Assembly (NCBI GenBank): GCA_025362165.1 | Contig: JANYHY010000287.1 | Location: 1 to 10,474, forward strand | Source of the DNA: Myxococcales bacterium | GTDB taxonomy: Bacteria; Myxococcota_A; Polyangia; Polyangiales; Polyangiaceae | Direction of reading: 5' to 3' | Length of the DNA stretch: 10,474 bases | Part shown: piece after piece, positions 1 through 7,749 of the stretch | Layout of the letters: every line of letters starts with the position of its first letter | Position numbering within the stretch: position 1 is the first letter of the stretch | The notes under the pieces: model-generated | The model's input: the letters and a program-made list of their open reading frames with translations, nothing else | Told to the model about the DNA's origin: nothing | Databases searched by the model: none | Translations under genes and position numbers: made by a program

Positions 1-831
<831 letters not shown>

Positions 832-893
832 GCGCGCATCATCGCAGAAAGCGCTTCCCAACGTGGGCCAAACGGGACAAAAGTGGCGCGGTG
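832..893. promoter_or_regulatory. Divergent intergenic region holding promoters for the flanking genes
   Basis: This gap of about 60 bases separates the start codons of the response regulator (leftward) and the barrel-gene operon (rightward), so promoters for both should lie here or run into the coding ends. I looked for a sigma-54 -24/-12 element (TGGCAC-N5-TTGC type) on both strands and found no convincing match. No clear -35/-10 pair is visible either. A small inverted repeat CCCA-acg-TGGG lies at about 857-867, too short to be called an operator. The regulatory role is inferred from gene orientation only. Confidence 0.35.
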
Positions 894-1940
894 ATGACCT
901 CGACCAAGCCCCGAACCCTCTCGATCGCCGCCTTATCCATCTTCGCCGTGATGCTCGGCTCCGCAGCCGCGCGCGCCGAGGACAAGAAAGAAGAGAAGAA
1001 AGAGGAGAAGAAAGAGGAGAAGAAAGAGGCCGCGGACGCCGACAAGAAAGAGGACGCCGCAGAGGAAGCCAAAGAGGGCGAGGAAGAGGAGCCTGGCTTC
1101 ATGCTCGGCATCGAGGCGGTGACCGGCTTCGGCAAGGTCGAGGCGCTCAACCTCAAACCAGCGACCTCGCTTGGAACGCTTGGCTACGAGCGGGCGCAGA
1201 CGTCCGCGGTCGTCGTCTCGCCGATCGCGTCGTTCAGCTTCCCAGTGACCAAGCACGTTCGCTTGGGAGCGCTGTTCCCTTTCGTGATCGGCTCGCTGAC
1301 CCCCGCCGATGACAAGTCGCGCGGCGCGGCGAACTGGGGCAACATCGAGCTCGAGGCAGAGTACGAGCGCGAGATCTCCAAGCAACTAGGCTTCGAGTTC
1401 GGGCTCGGAGTCGCGCTTCCGACCGCTGTTGGCGACGAGCTCCCCGAGCAAGAGACGCTCGACCGATTGGGCGTCAACACCAACACGGTCTCCGCCGACA
1501 AGTTTTCGATCAACCACGCCGCGCAGTTCTCTCGAGGCGGCGAGGTGAACGGCCTGTTCGAGCCCAAGCACCTCGGGATCATCCCGAAGATCGCGCTCCC
1601 GATTCACCTGTCCAAGCTGAAGATCGAGCCGTACGTGAAGACCGAGAACTTGTTCTCGACCGTCGCGGACTCGCCGCATCCCATCACGGTCGAGCTCGTC
1701 GCTGGGGTGCGCCTCGCGTATGGCATCACGTCATGGTTCGACGCGGGCGTGCGCGCGTGGGGCAACTTCACGATGACCGCGCATGACGGACGAGACCTCA
1801 ACATCGGCGCGGTCGAGCCGGAGCTGCGCTTCCACTATCACGTGATGCGCGCGACCATCGGCGGCATCATCCCGTTCGCCGGTGAGCCCGCGAGCCCTGG
1901 CTTCGGCGGTGTAAGGACGGGTCTGCTGTTCGCGTTCTGA
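894..1940 (+). CDS. Exported outer-membrane beta-barrel-like protein with a Lys/Glu-rich N-terminal segment
   Basis: I do not recognise a named family. The protein has about 348 residues and starts at ATG 894; a GTG at 891, directly before it, would add one residue. A classical signal peptide has a basic start, a hydrophobic core (LSIAALSIFAVMLG) and an AxA-type cleavage site SAAARA|ED near residue 28. The next 35 residues or so are almost entirely Lys, Glu, Asp and Ala, built on a short DNA repeat. From there to the end, Gly- and aromatic-rich alternating stretches (for example HVRLGALFPFVIG, EFGLGVALPTA, VAGVRLAYGI, ATIGGIIPFAG) look like amphipathic beta-strands. The protein ends in LLFAF, with the terminal Phe typical of substrates of the barrel-assembly machinery. 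The likely location is the outer membrane, perhaps as a small channel or structural barrel. It is first in a four-gene co-directional run and diverges from the response regulator. The barrel reading is inference from pattern. Confidence 0.7.
   Translation: MTSTKPRTLSIAALSIFAVMLGSAAARAEDKKEEKKEEKKEEKKEAADADKKEDAAEEAKEGEEEEPGFMLGIEAVTGFGKVEALNLKPATSLGTLGYERAQTSAVVVSPIASFSFPVTKHVRLGALFPFVIGSLTPADDKSRGAANWGNIELEAEYEREISKQLGFEFGLGVALPTAVGDELPEQETLDRLGVNTNTVSADKFSINHAAQFSRGGEVNGLFEPKHLGIIPKIALPIHLSKLKIEPYVKTENLFSTVADSPHPITVELVAGVRLAYGITSWFDAGVRAWGNFTMTAHDGRDLNIGAVEPELRFHYHVMRATIGGIIPFAGEPASPGFGGVRTGLLFAF
984..1031 (+). repeat. 12-base tandem repeat encoding (KKEE)n
   Basis: Nearly four copies of a 12-base unit, AAGAAAGAGGAG with one G/A variant, lie in frame at codons just after the signal peptide. 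They encode Lys-Lys-Glu-Glu repeats. A purine-only strand this long stands out sharply against the GC-rich surroundings. Because the unit is a multiple of three, copy-number change would alter the length of the charged segment without shifting the frame. Similar acidic/basic codons continue more irregularly to about base 1090. Confidence 0.85.
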
Positions 1941-1983
1941 CATGCGACGCGGCCTCGGTCGCGTATGCTTCAGGCCAATCCCC

Positions 1984-4221
1984 ATGCGTCGCACAGCCCC
2001 GGTCGCACTCGCGCTCTTGCTCTCCGCGCTCGGCGCGGCTTGCGGCGGCGAGCCCGGGCGGCAGATCAAAGAAGTCCGCGCCGAGCGACGAGCGCCTCCG
2101 AACGTAGCGGTCAGCGACGACGCGTTCGCGGGAGCGGTGCGCGACCTGATGACCACTGATCCCGACAGCACCGAGCGGCGGACGCGCCTCGACGGCGTGC
2201 TCGCGCGGCAGATGTTGCGCGCGTCGAGTCGGTACGCACGCAAGGACGACAAGGATCGGAGCCTCGCGGCTGTGATCGGAGGATTGTCACTCGTGCGCTT
2301 GGGCGAGCTCGACAAAGCGTCGCTCGGCCCGATGGGCAAGGACGCGCTCACTTCCGCTGTGCGTGATCTCGCCGGTCGCGGCGATGAGGGTCGCTCGCGC
2401 GCGCTATACGAGATCTTGCTGCGCCTCGCACCTACCGCGGATCAGCCCGACCTCCAGGGTCACCTCGACGCGATCGCGACATGGACGAAGGCCGGAAATG
2501 ATCCCATGCAGCCCGTGACGTCTCTCGGGCTCCTGCAACGTCAAGCGATGGAGCGCCGCCTCCTCGAGCCGAGCGCGCAAGCCGTGGAGGACGCGGTGGC
2601 CGCGACGGCCACTTGGATCGAAGCGGCCAAACGGCTGCAGGTGGCGTTGAAGTTCGATCGCAACGCGCAGCCTTCGTACTCGGAGCGGCGCGAGGCGTGG
2701 CAGGCGCTGCAAGGCGGCTCCACCACCATCGTGGCGCTCTATCTCCGCGACGGTCAGGCGGCCGCGGCGCTCGCGACGCTCGATCGTCTTCGCCTGCGCG
2801 AGTGGGTGCGCCCCCAGCCGCTCGTCGCCGCGCTCGAGGAGGTCAAGAACAAGCCGAGCGCAGACACCTGGATGGCAGTCGCTCGAGCGCTCACGCCTCA
2901 CACCGAAGACGGCAGACCCGTGGACGACGAAGACAACCCGGGGCTCGATGGCGATCTGCTGAGCGCGGCGATCTTCGGCTGCGCGAGCGAGGCGTATCGA
3001 CACGACCCCACGTCGATCGAGGCTGCGGGTGTGCTCGCGGATGCGCTGCAACAGCTGGGCATGGCAGAGGCGAGCCCGGCGATCCTCGCAGACGCGGCGA
3101 AGGTCCATCCGGACCCCAACACTCTGCACATCGCGCTGGGTCTCTCGATGCGCTCTATCGCGCTAGAGGCGCGCGCGGACGACGCGGATGCGGCGCGCCG
3201 CACATACGTGGCGACGATGCCGATCTTGGAGGCGGCGGACAAAGCGCAAATCAAGCGCGACGACGCGAGCCCGGCGAGAGTGCGCGCGTTGATGGGAGAC
3301 ATCGAGCTACGCGAGGGTCGGCTCAGTGAAGCGCGAACGCTGCTCACGTCTGCCGCGAACGCCGAGCCGTCGGGACGTGTGCTGCTCGCGCTCGCCCGCA
3401 TCGATCAGCACGACAACGACGCTGCGGAGGCTCTCGCTCATTTGAAAGCCGCGCTCGCGGCGCCGGACACTGCCGCCGATCCCGCTCTCCGTGGGGACGT
3501 GCTGCTCGCGGTGAGCGAGATCGCGCAGTCGCAAGGAGACGCCGCTGGTGCGAAGGGTCCGCTCGAGGACGCGTTGCGCGGGCTCACGCAAGCGCGAGGT
3601 CGAGTCACGGCGAACGATCGCGCGCGCGTGGAGCGGACGCTCTCGCGCGTCTTGGATCGTTACGGCCTCGACCAAGCCGCGTTGCGGGCATTGAACCGAG
3701 CGCTCGACGCGGCGCCGAATGACAAGTTGCAAGCAAGCCAGACGCTGACGCAGTTCGTCGCGCGAGCGTTTGTGCGCGGAGACTTGGCGGCGGCGCGGGA
3801 CGGCTTTGGCCGTGCGGGAGCCGCAGATCTGGCCAACGACGACTTGGTCTATGTCGCCTTGTGGGTGCGCCTGCTCGAGCGCCAGCTCAAGGCGAAAGCC
3901 GAGCCCGGCCCCGATCGTGTGCTCGCGTCGATCTCGGACGACGGCCGATGGATTGGCCGCATCGCCGCGTTTGGCGCAGGCAAGATCAAGGCAGAGGAGC
4001 TCGTGTCGTCCGCGAAGACGCCCGCGCAGAAGACCGAAGCGCTCTTCTACTCGGCCATGGATCGCAAGGTGTCGGGAGACGCCAAGGCAGCGACAGACGC
4101 GCTGAAGCTCGTGACGGCGAGCGCAGGCGTAGAGCTCGTCGAGACCGCGATGGCGCGAGATCTCTTGAGCGGAAATCACACGAACTACGGCCCGCCTCCT
4201 GTCGGCGTCGCGATCCCCTAG
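1984..4221 (+). CDS. Large TPR-like helical-repeat lipoprotein
   Basis: This is a predicted lipoprotein of 745 residues. I chose the ATG at 1984 because it gives a compact signal sequence, MRRTAPVALALLLSALGAAC, with a lipobox-like end and Cys20 as the lipidated residue. An upstream in-frame ATG at 1942, one base after the previous stop, would add 14 residues and an awkward N-region. The rest is almost entirely helical and Ala/Leu/Arg-rich. Around residues 430-535 it has tetratricopeptide-like units, for example ALMGDIELREGRLSEARTLL and LARIDQHDNDAAEALAHLKAAL. The remainder reads as a degenerate alpha-solenoid, ending in a Pro-rich tail (NYGPPPVGVAIP). Such proteins usually scaffold protein complexes. 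No enzyme motif is seen. The stop codon lies 5 bases before the DUF58 gene, which suggests co-transcription and a shared role, probably on the periplasmic side of the envelope. The specific function is unknown. The -3 residue of the lipobox is Gly rather than Leu, so lipidation is likely but not certain. Confidence 0.8.
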   Translation: MRRTAPVALALLLSALGAACGGEPGRQIKEVRAERRAPPNVAVSDDAFAGAVRDLMTTDPDSTERRTRLDGVLARQMLRASSRYARKDDKDRSLAAVIGGLSLVRLGELDKASLGPMGKDALTSAVRDLAGRGDEGRSRALYEILLRLAPTADQPDLQGHLDAIATWTKAGNDPMQPVTSLGLLQRQAMERRLLEPSAQAVEDAVAATATWIEAAKRLQVALKFDRNAQPSYSERREAWQALQGGSTTIVALYLRDGQAAAALATLDRLRLREWVRPQPLVAALEEVKNKPSADTWMAVARALTPHTEDGRPVDDEDNPGLDGDLLSAAIFGCASEAYRHDPTSIEAAGVLADALQQLGMAEASPAILADAAKVHPDPNTLHIALGLSMRSIALEARADDADAARRTYVATMPILEAADKAQIKRDDASPARVRALMGDIELREGRLSEARTLLTSAANAEPSGRVLLALARIDQHDNDAAEALAHLKAALAAPDTAADPALRGDVLLAVSEIAQSQGDAAGAKGPLEDALRGLTQARGRVTANDRARVERTLSRVLDRYGLDQAALRALNRALDAAPNDKLQASQTLTQFVARAFVRGDLAAARDGFGRAGAADLANDDLVYVALWVRLLERQLKAKAEPGPDRVLASISDDGRWIGRIAAFGAGKIKAEELVSSAKTPAQKTEALFYSAMDRKVSGDAKAATDALKLVTASAGVELVETAMARDLLSGNHTNYGPPPVGVAIP

Positions 4222-4226
4222 AGAAC

Positions 4227-5138
4227 ATGAGCGCCGATCGCGCAACGTCCATTCGCAAGGCGCTCGACTGGGGGAGCCTCGCGCCTCTGCGGCTTCGCTC
4301 ACGTCTGGTCGCCGAAGGCCTCTATGCTGGCGCACACAAGAGCTCGCGACGCGGCGCTGGGATCGAGTTCGGCGGCCACCGCGAGTACGCGCCCGGAGAC
4401 GATCTTCGCTGGCTCGATCGCCGCTCGCTCTTGCGGCACGATCGCCTGCTCGTGCGCCAGTTCGAGACCGAGACCGATCGCGCGCTGCGACTCGTGCTCG
4501 ACGCGACAGGATCGATGGCGTATCGCGGCGACAAAGCGCCCGGCAGCAAGCTCGCGTTCGCCGCGCTCGTCGGCGCTGCGCTCGCGCGTGTGGCCCTCGC
4601 GAACGGTGATCCTGTCGGGCTCGCGTTCATCGGCGGCGAGGATTGTCCTCCGGTCCCCGTGGCGAGCGGCCGCGAGGCGTTCGAGCGATTGATCGGCGCG
4701 CTCGAGAACGTTCACGCCGGCGGCGACGCGCGAGCAGACGCGCAGATATTGGACCGCGCGCTCGGTGTGTTGGCGCGCGCGGCGCGACGCGGCTCTGTTC
4801 TAGTGGTGCTCAGCGATCTGCTGGATTTACCGGACATCGCGGCGGATCGGATCTCCGCGCTAACGACCCGCGGTCGAGCGGTGGTGGTCGTGCGCGTGCT
4901 CGATCCTGACGAGCTCACGCTCCCGTTCGAGGGCACGGTGCGTCTGAGGGGCCTCGAAGGAGAGGTCGTCGTGGAGACCGATGTCGAGGTCATACGAGAC
5001 CAATATCTCGCCGCGCTCGAAGCCATCCGCGCGCAATGGGACCGCGCGCTCGTGAGCCGCGGAGGTCGCCTCGTCACCGCCACGACGAGCGACGATCCGG
5101 TCAGAGTCGTGCGCGCGATCTTGGAAGCCGCGCGGTAA
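4227..5138 (+). CDS. DUF58 family protein (MoxR/Bat-associated, vWA-like)
   Basis: This 303-residue protein carries the DUF58 signature at residues 47-66, with F-G-G-H-R-E-Y-APGDD-L-R-W-LD, followed by RHDRLLVRQFETETDRAL. These lead into a vWA-like fold beginning LRLVLDATGSM, where Asp92, Thr94 and Ser96 occupy the metal-site (MIDAS) positions. A second Asp-containing strand follows (VLVVLSDLLDLPD). DUF58 proteins typically sit beside MoxR AAA+ ATPases and BatA/BatB membrane proteins and are thought to act as partners in maturing or assembling envelope or metal-dependent complexes; biochemical detail is sparse. No transmembrane segment is visible, so it is the soluble cytoplasmic form. It starts at ATG 4227, 5 bases after the lipoprotein stop, and is followed after 21 bases by the BatA-like gene, consistent with an operon. 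Oddity: the MIDAS reads D-x-T-x-S instead of the usual D-x-S-x-S, a conservative change that may still bind metal. No MoxR gene is present in the window. Confidence 0.93.
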   Translation: MSADRATSIRKALDWGSLAPLRLRSRLVAEGLYAGAHKSSRRGAGIEFGGHREYAPGDDLRWLDRRSLLRHDRLLVRQFETETDRALRLVLDATGSMAYRGDKAPGSKLAFAALVGAALARVALANGDPVGLAFIGGEDCPPVPVASGREAFERLIGALENVHAGGDARADAQILDRALGVLARAARRGSVLVVLSDLLDLPDIAADRISALTTRGRAVVVVRVLDPDELTLPFEGTVRLRGLEGEVVVETDVEVIRDQYLAALEAIRAQWDRALVSRGGRLVTATTSDDPVRVVRAILEAAR

Positions 5139-5159
5139 ATCAGTGCTACCGCTTCTGAC

Positions 5160-7139
5160 GTGAGCCTCGTCACGGCAGCCGCGCTCGCGATCGTGCTTTT
5201 CGTGGGGCTGCCGCTCGTCGCGCACAGGCTGCGACGACAACGCGCCGACGAGAAGAAGTTCGCCGCGGCGCGCCTCGTTCCACCAGCGCAGCCGCGCGCA
5301 CGTCGTCGCGCCAAGCTCGAAGATCGCGCGCTGTTCTCGGTTCGGTCGCTCGCGATCGTAGCGCTCGCGGCGCTCGCCGCATCGCCGTTCATCCGGTGCA
5401 CGCGCCTGTCGATGCAGCGGTCGGGTGGAGCGTCCGTCGCGCTAGCGATCGTACTCGACGACTCGATGAGCATGCGCGCGCCGTTTGGAAATGCGACGCG
5501 CTTCGAGCGAGCGAAGGCCGCCGCGAAGGAGCTGCTCGCCTCCACGCGAGAGGGAGACGCGGTCGCGATCGTGCTCGCAGGCGCGCCGTCGCGTGTGGCC
5601 CTCGCAGCGACGACGGATCTCTCGGCGGCGACCGCCACCCTGGACGCGCTCGTCGAGAGCGATCGCAGTACGGATCTCGACGGCGCGCTCGAGCTCTCAC
5701 GCGGTCTGCTCTCCCAACTTCCACAAGTGGACAAGCGCGTCGTGTTGCTGAGCGATCTCGCGGACGGCAACGCGGACTCCGCGCCGCTCGGGCAGCCTGC
5801 TGGTATGGCGCTGTGGGCGCCGCTCGAGGAGATCCGTGTCGCGGTCGGAGACTGCGCGGTGCTCTCAGCGGATCGCTCGGCCGATCGCGTGAGGGTGAAG
5901 GGCGCGTGCGGGAGCGGCGCGTCGGCGCAGGGACGTGAAATGACCCTCACGTCAGACAAAGCGAAGAGCGTGGTGTTGGCGCACGCGGCCGCGCCTTCGG
6001 GTCTCACGTTCGAGGTGACGCTGCCCATCGCGAAAGACGCACCGGCGGCTCTCGTGGCGACCTTGACTGGAGTCGACGCCATCGCCTCCGACGACTCAGC
6101 GCCGGTGCTCGTGAACACGGGCGCGGCATCGATCGCAGTCATCGCCGAGACGAGCGACGAGTCTGTCGCGACTGGAGGTGCGCCCATCGTCGAGCAAGCG
6201 TTGACCGCGCTCCGCGTGGAGCTCGCCGTTCGCCCGCTCCCCGCGTTGCCCGATCGTGACGAGGACTTGGCGCTCTTCGCCGCAGCGATCCTCGATGATC
6301 CTGCGGGCCTGACGCCAGAGCAGCGTCGCGCGCTCGATCACTTCATCGCGAGAGGAGGCGTCGTCATGCTCGCGCTCGGTCCTCGTGCCGCGCAGGCGCC
6401 GCTTGGAGCGTCGTTCGAGCCGGTGCTCGCGCACGGAACGAGCTGGGAGTCCAACCCTGCGCCCGGAGCAGATCCATCATCGGCGAAGGCTGGCTTCGAC
6501 GAGTCCGCGCAGAGTCTCGTGGATCTCGCCGCACCGTCGCGCACGTCGCTCTCAGCGGATGACGTTCAATTGCTCGCGCGCGCGCCTGCTGCAGCAACGT
6601 TGGTCGCGTGGAAAGACGGCGCGCCCTTGTTCTCTCGCCGCGCGATGGGCCGCGGTGAGGTTTGGGTGTCGACGCTACCTTTCTCGGTCAACACGAGCGA
6701 TCTGGTCCTTCGCCCTGGATTTTTGGCTCTGCTCGACGCGTTCTGCGAGCGCGCCAAGCAGAGCGGGTCCGCGCGTCGAGGAGACGTCGGCGTCGCGTGG
6801 ACGTTCGTGGGCGCCACCGACGTGACCGCGCAGGGGCCGGCGGGTCCCGTGCCGACGACGCGCGAGCGAGACGCTCCATCGATCGTCCCGCCGCTCATCG
6901 GGGCCTACACGCTCATGGTGTCCGGCCAGAACGAGCTCCACGTGGCCGCCCCCAGCGTCCGTGAGCTCGATACGCGCCCACGCGCGCTCTCGACCGCGGC
7001 GCAGACCCAAGCGATGGGCGACACACACGCGCAGGTCGACGCCTCGCCAGCGATCGCGATCGCCCTGTTGGCCCTCTTGTTCATCGAGCTCGCGCTGCGC
7101 GTTTGGGGAGCCCGCCTCGAGCGCCAGCCCGCCAGTTGA
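5160..7139 (+). CDS. BatA-type membrane protein with vWA domain and C-terminal anchor
   Basis: This is a 659-residue inner-membrane protein starting at GTG 5160. The N-terminus has the BatA 'double transmembrane' layout: helix 1 at about residues 4-21, a basic cytoplasmic loop with RLRRQR and ARRRAK, then helix 2 at about 62-78. A vWA domain follows from about residue 93 with a complete MIDAS, LAIVLDDSMSM (Asp100, Ser102, Ser104), Thr171 in STDLDGAL and a later LLSDLADG. A beta-rich stretch ending DAIASDDSAPVL (about 310-320) is typical of this family. Next comes a glutamine-amidotransferase-like Rossmann region without an obvious catalytic Cys (LTPEQRRALDHFIARGGVVMLALGP), then WVSTLPFSVNTSDLVLRPGFLALLDAF. 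A third helix near residues 630-648 is followed by a short basic tail. Members usually occur with MoxR and DUF58 proteins in Bat-like operons. It is the last gene of the four-gene run. No Shine-Dalgarno is evident, so translation may depend on upstream ribosomes. Confidence 0.9.
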   Translation: MSLVTAAALAIVLFVGLPLVAHRLRRQRADEKKFAAARLVPPAQPRARRRAKLEDRALFSVRSLAIVALAALAASPFIRCTRLSMQRSGGASVALAIVLDDSMSMRAPFGNATRFERAKAAAKELLASTREGDAVAIVLAGAPSRVALAATTDLSAATATLDALVESDRSTDLDGALELSRGLLSQLPQVDKRVVLLSDLADGNADSAPLGQPAGMALWAPLEEIRVAVGDCAVLSADRSADRVRVKGACGSGASAQGREMTLTSDKAKSVVLAHAAAPSGLTFEVTLPIAKDAPAALVATLTGVDAIASDDSAPVLVNTGAASIAVIAETSDESVATGGAPIVEQALTALRVELAVRPLPALPDRDEDLALFAAAILDDPAGLTPEQRRALDHFIARGGVVMLALGPRAAQAPLGASFEPVLAHGTSWESNPAPGADPSSAKAGFDESAQSLVDLAAPSRTSLSADDVQLLARAPAAATLVAWKDGAPLFSRRAMGRGEVWVSTLPFSVNTSDLVLRPGFLALLDAFCERAKQSGSARRGDVGVAWTFVGATDVTAQGPAGPVPTTRERDAPSIVPPLIGAYTLMVSGQNELHVAAPSVRELDTRPRALSTAAQTQAMGDTHAQVDASPAIAIALLALLFIELALRVWGARLERQPAS

Positions 7140-7198
7140 TCGGGAGTTGATCTTCGGAGAGCTTGCCGATCGCCTAGATTTTGGCGTACGCGTGGAGC

Positions 7199-7747
7199 AT
7201 GCATGCCACCAAGGTTCTTGCGCTCGCTCTGTTCATCAGCCTCGCGTCATGCCACAGCGCCGGACCCTATGGTCACTCTGTGAACTACGCGCCGCTCGGC
7301 GATGAAGAGGTCGCGATCAAAAGCGCACGCGAGTACGACCCCGTCATGTATCAGCGGCGCCCCGAGGAGTGGCGCAAAGGCTCTGTCATGTTGTTCGGCG
7401 TGGTGACGAACCGCTCTGCCGGTCAAGGTGGCACCGCCTACCTCACGATGAGCGTGCGCAGGCTCGAGCCGCGCAACCTGTGCGAGAGCTCACAAGACGA
7501 AGGCACCTGTCTGGTCACGGTCAGCGACGCGGACTTCGGTGTCGTGCACGCGCAGATCGCCTTCAAGGGTGAAGACGACGTGGGTGAGCACTCGGTCGCG
7601 GGAGGCTCGCTGCTTCGACTCGTCGGCACCTTCGGCGAAGACGTGGATCCGAATGACGGCGCGCCCATCTTGCGCGGCACCTACTCACGGCACTGGCCGC
7701 GCTACTTCTACACGACCAAGGCGTCCGCGTCACAGATGCGCCAGTAG
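7199..7747 (+). CDS. Small lipoprotein, possibly Slp-like / OB-fold
   Basis: This 182-residue protein has a strong lipoprotein signal, MHATKVLALALFISLASC, with a canonical LAS|C lipobox and Cys18. The start is ATG 7199; a TTG at 7181 would add only six residues. The mature part is mostly beta: KGSVMLFGVVTNR (about 60-72), TAYLTMSVRRLEPRNLC (79-95), then SLLRLVGTFGED (137-148) and a conserved-looking end ILRGTYSRHWPRYFYTT. The order 'G-x-V strand, long strand, G-x-F, then L-x-V-x-G strand and P-x-L ending in a Trp/Tyr-rich segment' resembles Slp-type outer-membrane lipoproteins. This is pattern judgement, not a search result. Cys95 and Cys104 could form a disulfide. The function is unknown. 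It follows the BatA-like gene after 59 bases and lies 2 bases before the HutF-like gene, so the latter is probably translated from the same message. Confidence 0.8.
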   Translation: MHATKVLALALFISLASCHSAGPYGHSVNYAPLGDEEVAIKSAREYDPVMYQRRPEEWRKGSVMLFGVVTNRSAGQGGTAYLTMSVRRLEPRNLCESSQDEGTCLVTVSDADFGVVHAQIAFKGEDDVGEHSVAGGSLLRLVGTFGEDVDPNDGAPILRGTYSRHWPRYFYTTKASASQMRQ

Positions 7748-7749
7748 GG

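Noticed and set aside
857..886. Sigma-54-type promoter in the divergent gap
   Set aside because: TGGCCC and TGGGCC strings occur, but the spacing to a GC at -12 is wrong on both strands.
3307..4335. Minus-strand open frame of 342 codons opposite the lipoprotein gene
   Set aside because: Arg-rich composition with no recognisable domain. The plus-strand frame has a signal peptide, repeat structure and operon spacing.
4712..6187. Long minus-strand open frame of 491 codons
   Set aside because: It is Ser/Arg/Ala-rich with no motif and lies exactly opposite the well-supported DUF58 and BatA-like genes. Long antisense frames are expected in GC-rich DNA.
7050..7066. GCGATCGC-type octamers, possible dispersed repeat
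   Set aside because: CGATCG-rich strings are scattered through the coding DNA and follow the codon use (Ala-Ile-Ala, Asp-Arg). They are not clustered in non-coding DNA.
7138..7182. Possible terminator after the BatA-like gene (GATCGG ... CCGATC then TTTT)
   Set aside because: The arms are only 6 bases, with a 22-base loop and a T-run 8 bases away. Too weak to call an intrinsic terminator.
7657..7749. Possible N-terminal extension of the HutF-like protein in the same frame
   Set aside because: The frame is open back to about 7657 and reads somewhat like an amidohydrolase N-terminus (VRVTDAPVGMGRVLHLPAL), but it has no ATG, GTG or TTG start and overlaps the well-formed end of the lipoprotein gene. 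Probably coincidence.
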